Below, one piece after another: positions 16,874-25,148 of a stretch of 64,000 nt of DNA; positions within the stretch are counted from its first letter, which is position 1, and each line of letters starts with the position of its first letter. The notes under the pieces were generated by a model. The model had not been told where the DNA came from, made no database searches, and saw only the letters and a list, made by a program, of their open reading frames with translations. A program made the position numbers and the translations under genes. The stretch spans positions 62,001 through 126,000 of the forward strand of contig NZ_CAKJTI010000003.1 in NCBI RefSeq assembly GCF_917563915.1, in the 5' to 3' direction. This stretch comes from Bacillus rhizoplanae. Lineage in GTDB: Bacteria; Bacillota; Bacilli; Bacillales; Bacillaceae_G.

Positions 16874-18499
16874 ATGATGAGTTATGAAAAAGTATGGGCA
16901 AACAATGAAAAGTTAAATGCAACAGAAAAAAAGAAATTAGAAAAAGACGGTTTAGAAATTTTTAAAGATATTCCGTATTATGCTGAGCATGGATTTGCGT
17001 CTATTCCGAAAGAAGAATGGGATTCTTTTAAGTGGGCAGGTTTATATTTGCAGCGCCCAAAAGAGGCGGGATATTTCATGATGCGTGTAAATATACCATC
17101 TGGAATTATAACAAACGAACAGGTGGAAACTCTTGCTTCTATCGCTGAAGATTACGGCCGTGATGTGCTTGATATTACAACGCGTCAAGCGATTCAGTTT
17201 CATTGGCTGCAAATTGAGCAAATTCCAGATATTCTGCAGCGGCTAGAGAAAGTAGGGTTATCCACAGCCGGTGCATGCGGTGATATTACACGTAATATTA
17301 CAGGGAATCCGCTTGCTGGAATTGATGAAAATGAATTGTTTGATACACAAGTAATTGTGCAGGAAGTATATGAATATTTTCAGCATAATGAAGAGTTTTC
17401 AAATTTACCTCGCAAATTTAAAATGTCGATTAGTTCGAATGTGTACAATTCAGCAAATGCTGAGATTAACTGCGTGGCATTTACACCTGCAACGAAAGAA
17501 ATTAACGGAGAAGCAGTCATTGGTTTTCATCTAAAAGTAGGTGGCGGTTTATCAGCGCGTCCATATTTAGCAGAAGAACTAGATGTATTTATTTTACCAG
17601 AGCAAGTGAAAGATGTAGCAATTGCCGTCGCAACCACTTTCCGTGATTTTGGATATCGTGAAAAGCGTCATCTTGCTCGTCTAAAATTTCTTGTTGCAGA
17701 TTGGGGACCAGAAAAATTTAAAGAACAGTTATTACAATACACAGGAGCTTTACATGATAGAGGAGAAAGTGCTCTAAAGGGTTGGAATGCTGGTTATTTT
17801 TACGGTGTTCATAAGCAAAAGCAAGATGATTTATACTATGTTGGTTTTAATGTACCAGTTGGTCGCCTGCATGCAGAAGAAATGTATGAGATTGCTAGAA
17901 TTACAAAACAGTATGGAAACGGTGAAATTCGTACATGTAATTCACAAAACTTTATTATTCCGAATGTACCACAAGAAAATATTGATGTCCTATTGCAAGA
18001 ACCACTATTGGAAGCAATCTCTGCAAAACCAAAGTCATTTATCGGCTATGCAGTTTCTTGCACAGGTATTGAATATTGTAACTTGGCATTAGTGGAGACA
18101 AAAGAAAGATTACGCAATATTGCGCATTATTTGGATACACAGCTTGTATTAGATGTGCCAGTTCGTATTCATATGGTCGGTTGTCCAAATTCTTGCGGAC
18201 AAAGACAAATTGCGGATATCGGTTTACAAGGTGTCAAAATGAAAACGAAAGAAAAAGGGATTGTTGAAGCTTTTGAAATTTATGTAGGTGGGACGTTACT
18301 AGACGGCGGTGCTTATAATGAAAAGCTAAAAGGGAAAATTGATGGTGAAGATTTGCCGCATGTTCTCGTTGCGTTTTTAACATATTTTAAAGAAAATAAA
18401 CTTCCTAGTGAAACATTTTATGAGTTTGTTGGTCGTGTTGGAATAACGGATTTACAAGCAGCATTAAATACGATTTTAGAAGAAGTGATTGCATCTTAG
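16874..18499 (+). CDS. Siroheme [4Fe-4S] nitrite/sulfite reductase, ferredoxin type
   Basis: 541 residues from ATG 16874 (ATG 16877 also fits AGGAGGAG at 16862). The two-fold nitrite/sulfite reductase architecture is complete, with siroheme-[4Fe-4S] ligands in CTGIEYC and GCPNSCGQ. Placed directly after cysHC and before siroheme synthesis genes, it most likely reduces sulfite to sulfide with ferredoxin as donor, replacing the CysJI sulfite reductase of B. subtilis. Nitrite as substrate cannot be excluded from sequence alone. Normal length, 12 bases ahead of the next gene. Confidence 0.92.
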   Translation: MMSYEKVWANNEKLNATEKKKLEKDGLEIFKDIPYYAEHGFASIPKEEWDSFKWAGLYLQRPKEAGYFMMRVNIPSGIITNEQVETLASIAEDYGRDVLDITTRQAIQFHWLQIEQIPDILQRLEKVGLSTAGACGDITRNITGNPLAGIDENELFDTQVIVQEVYEYFQHNEEFSNLPRKFKMSISSNVYNSANAEINCVAFTPATKEINGEAVIGFHLKVGGGLSARPYLAEELDVFILPEQVKDVAIAVATTFRDFGYREKRHLARLKFLVADWGPEKFKEQLLQYTGALHDRGESALKGWNAGYFYGVHKQKQDDLYYVGFNVPVGRLHAEEMYEIARITKQYGNGEIRTCNSQNFIIPNVPQENIDVLLQEPLLEAISAKPKSFIGYAVSCTGIEYCNLALVETKERLRNIAHYLDTQLVLDVPVRIHMVGCPNSCGQRQIADIGLQGVKMKTKEKGIVEAFEIYVGGTLLDGGAYNEKLKGKIDGEDLPHVLVAFLTYFKENKLPSETFYEFVGRVGITDLQAALNTILEEVIAS

Positions 18500-18511
18500 G
18501 AGGGGAATAAT

Positions 18512-18724
18512 ATGGACTTATATCGTTTTGAAGCTGTTTTAGCAAATGGTGTTGTTCCTGTAGTCGTTGTTGCACAAAGTGAAGAGCAGGCATTTCGTCT
18601 CGTTGAAATAGAACTTGAAAAATATTTTTTGCCTTTACCGGAAGTGAAAGAGATTTCTTTATATGAGAAAAAGAAAATTCGAAAGGGTGCAGCTTTTGTT
18701 CTGCATGAACAGGAAACGACTTAA
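18512..18724 (+). CDS. DUF3906 family small protein
   Basis: 70 residues, ATG 18512 behind AGGAGGGG: MDLYRFEAVLANGVVPVVVV, then EQAFRLVEIELEKYFLPLPE. It matches DUF3906, short Bacillus proteins found in this sulfur operon. Function unknown; the position between sulfite reductase and SUMT suggests a helper role in siroheme or sulfite metabolism, which is inference only. The stop codon adjoins a bcr1 left end. Confidence 0.75.
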   Translation: MDLYRFEAVLANGVVPVVVVAQSEEQAFRLVEIELEKYFLPLPEVKEISLYEKKKIRKGAAFVLHEQETT

Positions 18725-18806
18725 TACGATGCTAACAGGCAGTAAGATAAGGATTTGTGAACTTCCATTTGTAGAAAAAATTCTACAAATGGAAGTTTCA
18801 CTTTAT
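18721..18806 (+). repeat. bcr1 derivative after the DUF3906 gene
   Basis: TTAATACGATGCTAACAGGC at the left and ATGGAAGTTTCACTTTAT at the right; inside, cttccatttgtagaa pairs with ttctacaaatggaag, forming a new perfect hairpin of 15-base arms. Confidence 0.7.
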
Positions 18807-18849
18807 TACTTGGTTGATGTTAAGTGTGTCATAAAGAAAAAATGCTCAC

Positions 18850-18896
18850 AAGAGCCTGATTGGTCCGGTTAATGAAAGATGGGAGTTTCACTTTAT
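18850..18896 (+). repeat. bcr1 3' fragment before SUMT gene
   Basis: AGAGCCTGATTGGTCCGGTT and GATGGGAGTTTCACTTTAT match the right third of bcr1. The left part is missing. Confidence 0.6.
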
Positions 18897-18916
18897 AAAA
18901 GAAATGGGGAGAAAGT

Positions 18917-19693
18917 ATGGGGAAAGTGTACATTGTTGGTGCGGGACCTGGCGACCCAGATTTAATTTCTGTTAAAGGAGTAAAATGTATTCAACGAGCA
19001 GATGTCATTTTATATGATCGTCTTGTGAATAAAGAATTACTTTCTTATGCAAAGCCAGAAGCGGATTTAATTTACTGCGGGAAACTTCCAAACTACCACA
19101 CAATGAAGCAAGAAACGATTCATGCTTTTCTAGTGAAATATGCAAAGAAAGGCAAGATTGTGACGCGTCTAAAAGGCGGAGATCCTTTTGTGTTTGGAAG
19201 AGGCGGAGAAGAAGCGGAAGCATTGGTGAAACATGGTATTCCGTTTGAAGTTGTTCCAGGCATTACAGCTGGTATTGCAGCTTCTGCGTATGCGGGAATT
19301 CCTGTTACACACCGAGAAGCTAGTACAAGTTTTGCGGTTGTAACAGGGCACCGGAAAGAAGGTGCAGAAGAAGAGGTGAAGTGGGAAAACTTAGCGAAAG
19401 GTGTGGATACGCTTGCTGTTTATATGGGTGTAAGTAACCTTTCTTATATATGTGAACAGCTTTTAAAACATGGAAAAAGTGAACATACGCCGGTGGCAAT
19501 GATAGAGTGGGGAACAACAGTATCTCAACGTACAATTACAGGAACATTAGGAACAATTGTATCTGTGGCAGAAAATGAACAAATTCAAAATCCAAGTATG
19601 ATTGTAATTGGTGAAGTCGTACGCTTCCGTGAGAAAATTCATTGGTTTGAACAAACGTTTGAACATTCGCATCCACTTAGCGGAGCACTTTAA
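18917..19693 (+). CDS. cobA: Uroporphyrinogen-III C-methyltransferase
   Basis: 258 residues, start ATG 18917 behind GGGGAG. It methylates uroporphyrinogen III twice with SAM to give precorrin-2, the first step of siroheme synthesis. Signatures: the N-terminal VGAGPGDPDLISVKG, RLKGGDPFVFGRGGEEAE and the SAM-site VPGITAGIAASAYAGIP. It is a single-domain SUMT (ylnD type in B. subtilis), not fused to the later steps, which are encoded by the next two genes. One base separates its stop from sirB. Confidence 0.94.
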   Translation: MGKVYIVGAGPGDPDLISVKGVKCIQRADVILYDRLVNKELLSYAKPEADLIYCGKLPNYHTMKQETIHAFLVKYAKKGKIVTRLKGGDPFVFGRGGEEAEALVKHGIPFEVVPGITAGIAASAYAGIPVTHREASTSFAVVTGHRKEGAEEEVKWENLAKGVDTLAVYMGVSNLSYICEQLLKHGKSEHTPVAMIEWGTTVSQRTITGTLGTIVSVAENEQIQNPSMIVIGEVVRFREKIHWFEQTFEHSHPLSGAL

Positions 19694-19694
19694 T

Positions 19695-20453
19695 ATGAAA
19701 GCAGTATTATATATTTGTCATGGCAGTCGTTTACAGAAAGCATGTGAAGAAGCAGCTGCTTTTGTTACATCTTGTATGGAGCGTATCTCAGCTCCTATTC
19801 AAGAAGTATCCTTTTTAGAATTAGCGTCCCCCTCGATTGCCGAGGGGGTTACAACTTGTATCCAAAAGGGAGCAACTGAAATTGTGATTGTCCCTGTCTT
19901 TTTATTAGCGGCAGTTCATGTCAAAAAGGATATTCCTGAGGAGTTAGAGCGGTTACAAAGTCAGTATCCTCATGTGTCATTTTTATATGGAAATCCATTT
20001 GGTGTTTCTCGCGAACTTGTTACTGCAGTTCTAGATGGTAGCGGAATTAAAACGATTGGCAAACGAGTTACCCTTTTACTTGTAGCAAGGGGGAGTAGTG
20101 ATGAAGAAACGTTAAGAGATGTCAGGGACATTGCGACATTGTTTGAAACAGCGGATGAAGTAGCAGAGGTAGAAGTATGTTATTTAGCAGCGGCCAAGCC
20201 ACAATTTGAAGAGAAGTTACATGAACTTGTCCAAACAACGAACGCCCCTATTGTTATCCTTCCGTATCTTTTGTTCACAGGATTGTTAATGAAGAGAATT
20301 GAAAAAGCAGTTCGGAAAAACAACCATTCTCACATTGTATTATGTCCGTATTTAAGCAAAAACCAGGCTTTTCAAGACATGCTAATAAAATGTACAGAAG
20401 AAATGATAAGGGAGGATGTATATGTACCCATTAACAGTGCGAATAAAGAATAA
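19695..20453 (+). CDS. sirB: Sirohydrochlorin ferrochelatase
   Basis: 252 residues from ATG 19695, one base after the previous stop; the open frame extends upstream but would overlap cobA by 29 codons. It inserts iron into sirohydrochlorin to make siroheme. Two CbiX-like halves are visible: the metal-site ICHGSR near the start and VPVFLLAAVHVKKDIPEEL, then LLVARGSSDEETLRDV and VILPYLLFTGLLMKRI. Corresponds to B. subtilis YlnE. Its 3' end overlaps sirC by 32 bases, a sign of translational coupling. Confidence 0.9.
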   Translation: MKAVLYICHGSRLQKACEEAAAFVTSCMERISAPIQEVSFLELASPSIAEGVTTCIQKGATEIVIVPVFLLAAVHVKKDIPEELERLQSQYPHVSFLYGNPFGVSRELVTAVLDGSGIKTIGKRVTLLLVARGSSDEETLRDVRDIATLFETADEVAEVEVCYLAAAKPQFEEKLHELVQTTNAPIVILPYLLFTGLLMKRIEKAVRKNNHSHIVLCPYLSKNQAFQDMLIKCTEEMIREDVYVPINSANKE

Positions 20454-21033
20454 ACGTGTTGTTTTCATTGGCGGCGGACGAGTCGCGGCATTTAAGATTG
20501 CACCTTTATTGCAAAAAGAAGCTAGTATTATTGTGATTAGTAGAAAACTTGATAAAAGTTTAGTTCAGCTTGTAGAAGAAGAGAAAATTCGCTGGTTTCA
20601 AAAAGAATATGAAACAAGTGATCTTGAAGGTGCGTTTTTAGTCGTAGCTGCAACGAGTGATGCACTGTTAAATGAGAGAATTGCAAATGACGCAGCACCG
20701 AATCAACTTGTAAATGTAATTACAAATCCTGAGAGCGGTAATGTTCATTTTCCGGCAGCTATTCATCGCGGGAAATTGAATATTGCTGTATCTACTGGCG
20801 GGGCAAGCCCAAAGCTTGCGAAAAAAATTCGTGATGAAATTGCAGGTAAATATGATGATAGTTATGAGGAATATGTAAATTTCTTATATGATGTACGTAT
20901 GAAAGTGAAGCAGTTACAAGTAGATAAGAAGACGCAGAATGTTGTGTTACAGGAAGTGCTTAAGTCTGTTTATGTACAAAATGCACAGCAACGAGAAAAA
21001 TTTTTGTATTCATTAAATGAAAACAAAACTTAG
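20422..21033 (+). CDS. sirC: Precorrin-2 dehydrogenase
   Basis: 203 residues. ATG 20422 is spaced properly from GGGAGG (20410-20415), unlike ATG 20416. NAD-dependent oxidation of precorrin-2 to sirohydrochlorin; Rossmann motif FIGGGRVAAFKIAPLL, then VVAATSDALLNERIA and AVSTGGASPKLAKKIRDEI. Corresponds to YlnF and the dehydrogenase half of CysG. Last gene of the siroheme block. No strong terminator is visible before the Nudix gene. Confidence 0.9.
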   Translation: MYPLTVRIKNKRVVFIGGGRVAAFKIAPLLQKEASIIVISRKLDKSLVQLVEEEKIRWFQKEYETSDLEGAFLVVAATSDALLNERIANDAAPNQLVNVITNPESGNVHFPAAIHRGKLNIAVSTGGASPKLAKKIRDEIAGKYDDSYEEYVNFLYDVRMKVKQLQVDKKTQNVVLQEVLKSVYVQNAQQREKFLYSLNENKT

Positions 21034-21108
21034 TATTTTGATAGTTTGTAATATTCTCCTCCTTTTAATAAAATAAAGAATGCATTGCTGAAAAGGGGGA
21101 GAAGAGAT

Positions 21109-21573
21109 ATGAAAATCAGAAATTCAGTAAAAGCATTAATTGTACGGGATGATCATTTTTTAGCAATTAAAAAGCGTGACCAAGATGGGGAGTACTATAC
21201 ACTGGCTGGCGGTGGTCAAGAACCAGGAGAAACATTTATAGAGACGGTAAAACGAGAGTGTTTAGAAGAAATTGGTGCAGCAGTGAAACCGAATGAGCTA
21301 TTATTTATTAGAGAATATATTGGTAAAAATCATGAACATGCTGCGTTTGATTTTGATGTTCATCAAATTGAATATATGTTCTCATGTACACTTCTTAGTG
21401 AACCGAATATAGAACGCGCAACAGAGCTAGATACAGATCAAATTGGAGTAGAGTGGTTGCCGTTACGTAACATTGAGCAGTATCGCTTATATCCGCAAAC
21501 ACTACGTGTCTACTTGCAACGACATTTTATTCATCATGAAAAGACAGAAGTATATTTAGGAGATGTAAATTAA
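21109..21573 (+). CDS. Nudix hydrolase
   Basis: 154 residues from ATG 21109 behind AAGGGGGAG. The Nudix box is complete: GGQEPGETFIETVKREC followed by LEEIG (G-x5-E-x7-REUxEExGU). Such enzymes cleave nucleoside diphosphates linked to another moiety; the substrate cannot be read from the sequence. It lies 75 bases after sirC on the same strand and 8 bases before the T-box promoter, so it could be the distal gene of the sulfur operon or independent. Confidence 0.88.
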   Translation: MKIRNSVKALIVRDDHFLAIKKRDQDGEYYTLAGGGQEPGETFIETVKRECLEEIGAAVKPNELLFIREYIGKNHEHAAFDFDVHQIEYMFSCTLLSEPNIERATELDTDQIGVEWLPLRNIEQYRLYPQTLRVYLQRHFIHHEKTEVYLGDVN

Positions 21574-21580
21574 TTTGTTC

Positions 21581-21609
21581 TTTACAAATGCAATAATCTC
21601 CTCTATAAT
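21581..21609 (+). promoter_or_regulatory. Sigma-A promoter of the T-box leader
   Basis: TTTACA (21581-21586), 17-base spacer, TATAAT (21604-21609): near-consensus and ideally placed before the T-box RNA. Confidence 0.75.
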
Positions 21610-21614
21610 CACAA

Positions 21615-21906
21615 TGAACTTCAATACATGAAATCAATGAGCAAGAAGAGTACGTATATTTGAAGCGTTCAGAGAGCTGGGAGAAGGTGCGAGCCCGGTA
21701 CGATAAAATATACAGAATGGGCTTGCGAGAGGTATGTTGAACTAATAGTAGGCAACCCGGGTTCCGCCGTTACAAGGATAAGGTATCGGAAGCATTCCTG
21801 TACCTGAAAAGTGGGATAATTATATCCAATTGAGGTGGTACCACGGTATTATATTACATATATCGTCCTCTACATGCATCATAGCGTGTAGGGGACTTTT
21901 TTATTT
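21615..21906 (+). ncRNA. T-box leader with apparent UGG (Trp) specifier
   Basis: The invariant AGGTGGTACCACGG is at 21833-21846, followed by the terminator GTCCTCTACATGC/GCGTGTAGGGGAC and a T-run (to 21905). In Stem I, gcaag (21641) pairs with cttgc (21722) and gtatattt with aaatatac. The loop between them holds AAGAGTA on the left and AGAATGGG on the right, putting UGG at 21718-21720 in the specifier position. Uncharged tRNA-Trp should therefore switch on the transporter downstream. Family certain, specifier by manual folding. Confidence 0.9.
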
Positions 21907-21984
21907 TCTAAAGGAGGTGGGCGAGTATGAACTGAAAGTATATGAATGAAAAAAATGGAAATATTCAGATCAGGAGAAGTGAAA

Positions 21985-23328
21985 ATGAAAGAAACACAGC
22001 AATGGACGTCGAAAATTGGTTTTGTACTCGCAGCAGCCGGGGCAGCAGTTGGACTTGGGGCAATTTGGAAGTTTCCGTATGTTGCCGGAAATAGTGGAGG
22101 AGGAGCCTTTTTCCTTGTCTTTTTATTCATGACAGTATTTATCGGTCTGCCGCTTTTAGTGGCGGAATTTGTTATCGGTCGTAGTACGCAAAAAGAAGCA
22201 GTGACAGCATATAAAGTATTAGTACCAAATAATAAATTATATCCATGGATTGGCCGCATGGGAGTTGTAACATGTTTTTGTGTTTTAGCATTTTATAGTG
22301 TTGTTGGAGGCTGGATTTTACTTTATTTGTTTTATAGTGTAACGGGTGGATTATGGGGGGATGCTGTTGATTACGCAAAGTTGTTTGGAGAAACAATCTC
22401 AAATCCAGTAAGTGCAATTGGCGCACAATTCCTTTTCATGCTTTGCACAATTTTTATAGTAAGTAAAGGTGTAGAAAAAGGAATTGAAAAAGCAAGTAAG
22501 TATATGATGCCGCTATTATTTGTTCTGTTTCTTGCAATTATTGTTCGTTCTCTTACATTAGACGGAGCGTGGGAAGGCGTTAAATTTTTCTTAAAACCGG
22601 ATTTCTCGAAATTGACAGCAAAAACAATTTTATATGCGATGGGGCAATCGTTCTTTTCATTAACAGTTGGAGCGTCTGTTATGGTCACATATAGTTCTTA
22701 TTTGAAAAAAGAAGAACATTTAGCAAAATCAGCAATATCGATTACAAGCTTAACGGTTTTTATTACTGTACTTGCAGGGCTAGCGATTTTTCCAGCGATT
22801 TTTGCGTTAGGTGTTAGTCCAACAGAAGGGCCAGGGTTACTATTTGTCGTTCTTCCCGCTGTGTTTGGAACAATTCCTTTCGGGCATTTTTTCTTTATTT
22901 TATTCTTAATTCTATTTTTCTTTGCAACGCTTACATCGGCAATTTCTATGCTCGAAATTGTTGTTGCTTCCGTAGCGAAAGAGGATGAAAAGAAGCGTCC
23001 ATCAGCATCGCTCTTAATTGGATTACTTATTTTCGTAGTTGGAATTCCAGCAGCATTATCATTTGGAATCATGAGCGATGTGAAATTATTCGGAAAGACA
23101 GTTTTTGATTTATTGGATTTTTCGGTGAGTAACGTATTACTTCCACTTGGTGTACTAGCAATTTCGCTTTTTGTACCAAATAAAATGAAGAAAGAGTTGT
23201 TAATACAAGAATTAGAAGTCAAAGACACAAGAGGGAAGATATTATTTAACGTATGGTTTTTCTTGCTTCGTTACGTTATTCCGATTACGGTTCTTCTTGT
23301 CTTTTTAAACGTTATTGGTGTACTTTAG
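21985..23328 (+). CDS. Neurotransmitter:sodium symporter family transporter (predicted Trp uptake)
   Basis: 447 residues, about 12 membrane segments. Start ATG 21985 behind AGGAGA; an earlier in-frame start at 21946 lacks a ribosome site. NSS hallmarks: KIGFVLAAAGAAVGLGAIWK with the unwound TM1 that binds sodium, and FPYVAGNSGGGAFFLVFL. Bacterial NSS members (LeuT, TnaT, MhsT) import amino acids with Na+. The UGG T-box upstream suggests tryptophan as substrate, as earlier T-box surveys proposed for YocR-like transporters; this is inference from regulation. Ends at the hairpin 23336-23362. Confidence 0.88.
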   Translation: MKETQQWTSKIGFVLAAAGAAVGLGAIWKFPYVAGNSGGGAFFLVFLFMTVFIGLPLLVAEFVIGRSTQKEAVTAYKVLVPNNKLYPWIGRMGVVTCFCVLAFYSVVGGWILLYLFYSVTGGLWGDAVDYAKLFGETISNPVSAIGAQFLFMLCTIFIVSKGVEKGIEKASKYMMPLLFVLFLAIIVRSLTLDGAWEGVKFFLKPDFSKLTAKTILYAMGQSFFSLTVGASVMVTYSSYLKKEEHLAKSAISITSLTVFITVLAGLAIFPAIFALGVSPTEGPGLLFVVLPAVFGTIPFGHFFFILFLILFFFATLTSAISMLEIVVASVAKEDEKKRPSASLLIGLLIFVVGIPAALSFGIMSDVKLFGKTVFDLLDFSVSNVLLPLGVLAISLFVPNKMKKELLIQELEVKDTRGKILFNVWFFLLRYVIPITVLLVFLNVIGVL

Positions 23329-23335
23329 TTAATAA

Positions 23336-23362
23336 AAAACGGAGAATATTCTCCGTTTTTTA
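23336..23362 (+). terminator. Terminator of the NSS transporter gene
   Basis: aaacggagaa and ttctccgttt form a nearly loopless hairpin followed by TTTTTTAT. The last TTTAT is the left end of a bcr1 element. Confidence 0.8.
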
Positions 23363-23505
23363 TCCCGCATTAACGGGCAGTAAGACCCCACCTCAAGATT
23401 CAGAAAAAACAAAGAAGATAGGTGGGGGATAACTGCCCGTAAAAGCCCGATTGGCTCAACTAACCATCAGTGAGAAAAGCGTCACTGATGGAAGTTTCAC
23501 TTTAT
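23359..23505 (+). repeat. bcr1 element, near full length (147 bp)
   Basis: TTTAT at both ends; TATCCCGCATTAACGGGC left arm, the central hairpin GACCCCACCTC to GATAGGTGGGGGATAACTGC, AGCCCGATTGGCTCAACTA, and the terminal small stem ending GATGGAAGTTTCACTTTAT. Confidence 0.92.
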
Positions 23506-23672
23506 TATGATGTAGAAGTTTGTAATAGACGAGTATATGTTTTAAAACCTACAACGGCTGCGATGAAGGCACCAATAAAAAAGATACCGGATCCAACTAA
23601 TGAAAATAATCGGCCTATAAATGTCTCTTTGGCTTCTTGTAATTCTGCAATTGCTTGTGATTCTTGATTCAT
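23505..23672 (-). CDS. Small membrane protein, 55 residues
   Basis: Reads leftward from ATG 23672 behind GAGGAGG. Translation starts MNQESQAIAELQEAKETFIG and contains one hydrophobic helix (LFSLVGSGIFFIGAFIAAVV), then a short polar tail. A strong ribosome site, a signal-anchor layout and correct codon use support a real gene. I do not recognise the family. The stop codon shares a base with the TTTAT end of the neighbouring bcr1 element. Confidence 0.6.
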   Translation of the reverse strand: MNQESQAIAELQEAKETFIGRLFSLVGSGIFFIGAFIAAVVGFKTYTRLLQTSTS

Positions 23673-23796
23673 GTGTAGACCTCCTCAAAAAGCTTTTATG
23701 TTATTATATGTGTAATGCCTAGAAGGTGTTAAAAATCATAAAATATATATAAGAAGTACATGTGAAAGATGGGATTCACTTGTTTTCCATAAATAA

Positions 23797-23824
23797 AAAA
23801 ACTCGGCAATTGCCGAGTTTTTTT
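23797..23824. terminator. Terminator of the M23 peptidase gene
   Basis: The palindrome aaactcggcaattgccgagttt has A/T runs on both sides, so it can act in either direction. It touches the stop of the minus-strand gene at 23823. Confidence 0.8.
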
Positions 23825-25148
23825 ATTTAATATAAGGAGCTGGATCTACAGCATTTGATTTTGCTTGATTCCACTCGCCGATGTGCAGTTCGAAGTGCAA
23901 GTGTTGTCCTTCTGAATCACCTGTATTTCCCATAAAACCGAGTTGTTGGCCTTGTGTTACTTTTTGTCCAACTGAAACAGAGCGGCTACTCATATGAGCA
24001 TAAACAGTTGTATATGTTTGACCGTTCATACGGTGCGATAAGTATACAACATTTCCGTAGCTACTAGAGAAATCGGAGCGAATAACAACTCCATCGGCTG
24101 CAGCGACAATTGGTACGGTTCCAGGAGCTGCAATATCAAGTCCTTTATGACGATCACGTGATGGATCATTAAATCCAGAAGAAAATCTACCAGCTGCTGG
24201 TTTAATAAAACCGCCAGTATTTTTCACTTGAGATGTAGGTTGGGCTTGCGCTTGCGCTGAAGGAGCGGCTTGCTGAGATTGTTTTTGTTCTTGAGATTGT
24301 TTTTGTTCTTGAGATTGTTTTTGTTCTTGAGATTGTTTTTGTTCCTGAGCTCTTTTTGCTTCTTCAGCTTTTTTTGCTTCTGCTGCACGTTTTTCCTCTT
24401 CAACTGCATTTTGAACAGCTTGACGTTGGTTTTCTAAAATAGTCTTTGATTCATCTAAACTTTCCATCTCAGAATCTATCTTTGAAGCTTTTTTGTGTAA
24501 ATCGGTAATTAATGCTTGCTGTTGTTGCTGATTTGCTTGTAGTTCTTGCTGTTGTTTCTGTAATGTTTGTTCAGATTCCTTAAGTTGTGATTCCTTTTTC
24601 TCAATCGCTTCTTTTTCTTTTTTAACAGTTTCTTGATCTTGTGTTTGCTGTTTTACGATATCTGTATCATTATTTAAAATTACACTTACAGAATACATAT
24701 TTTCTATTAGTTCAGCGATATTGTTCGTGTTAATTAATACTTCTGTAATTAAATTTGTACGTGGCTGCTCTTGCATGGACTGTAATCTCTGCTTAATTAC
24801 TTCTTGACGTGTATCAATTTTTTTCTGTAGTTCTTCAATATGTTTCTTTTTCTCATCAATACTGTTTTGTGTTTTTTCGATTTCAGCTTTTGTTGCGTTT
24901 AAATCTGCTTCATTTTTATTAATAGAAGCAGTTAATTCATCGATTTTTTTCTGTAAATCTTGTATTTCTTTTTCGATTTGTTGTTTTTCAGCTGATTTCG
25001 TATGTATTTCTTGTTGTTTACCTTCTAATTGTGATTGGATATTAGATAATTTATCTTGACTCGTCTCCGCATATACTGGTGAAAGCAATGGAGAAACGAA
25101 AATAGAGCCGGCTGTCAGTAAACTAAACGCTGTTATTTTTTTGTTCAT
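23823..25148 (-). CDS. Secreted coiled-coil M23 peptidoglycan endopeptidase (EnvC-like)
   Basis: 441 residues, ATG 25148. Signal peptide (MNKKITAFSLLTAGSIFVSP, cut near VYAET), then a long coiled coil (about 30-255) rich in K/E/Q, a Gln-rich linker with four copies of QEQKQS-like hexapeptides, and a C-terminal M23 domain. The zinc site is complete: HKGLDIAAPG (H and D) and HLHFELHIGEW. It probably cleaves peptide cross-links during growth or daughter-cell separation, with the coiled coil controlling access; partners such as FtsEX are not in the window. Monocistronic. Confidence 0.88.
   Translation of the reverse strand: MNKKITAFSLLTAGSIFVSPLLSPVYAETSQDKLSNIQSQLEGKQQEIHTKSAEKQQIEKEIQDLQKKIDELTASINKNEADLNATKAEIEKTQNSIDEKKKHIEELQKKIDTRQEVIKQRLQSMQEQPRTNLITEVLINTNNIAELIENMYSVSVILNNDTDIVKQQTQDQETVKKEKEAIEKKESQLKESEQTLQKQQQELQANQQQQQALITDLHKKASKIDSEMESLDESKTILENQRQAVQNAVEEEKRAAEAKKAEEAKRAQEQKQSQEQKQSQEQKQSQEQKQSQQAAPSAQAQAQPTSQVKNTGGFIKPAAGRFSSGFNDPSRDRHKGLDIAAPGTVPIVAAADGVVIRSDFSSSYGNVVYLSHRMNGQTYTTVYAHMSSRSVSVGQKVTQGQQLGFMGNTGDSEGQHLHFELHIGEWNQAKSNAVDPAPYIK
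24275..24346 (-). repeat. Four tandem 18-bp repeats in the M23 peptidase gene
   Basis: Unit gagattgtttttgttctt occurs three times exactly and once with one change, encoding a QEQKQS-type hexapeptide ladder. In-frame, so copy number changes would alter only linker length. Confidence 0.9.

Noticed and set aside
22698-23228. Long minus-strand frame inside the NSS transporter gene
   Set aside because: Antisense shadow, Ser/Lys/Asn-rich with no ribosome site; the + strand protein is clearly a transporter.
23470-23667. 65-residue + strand frame after the NSS gene
   Set aside because: It starts inside bcr1 and is antisense to the better-supported 55-residue minus-strand gene.
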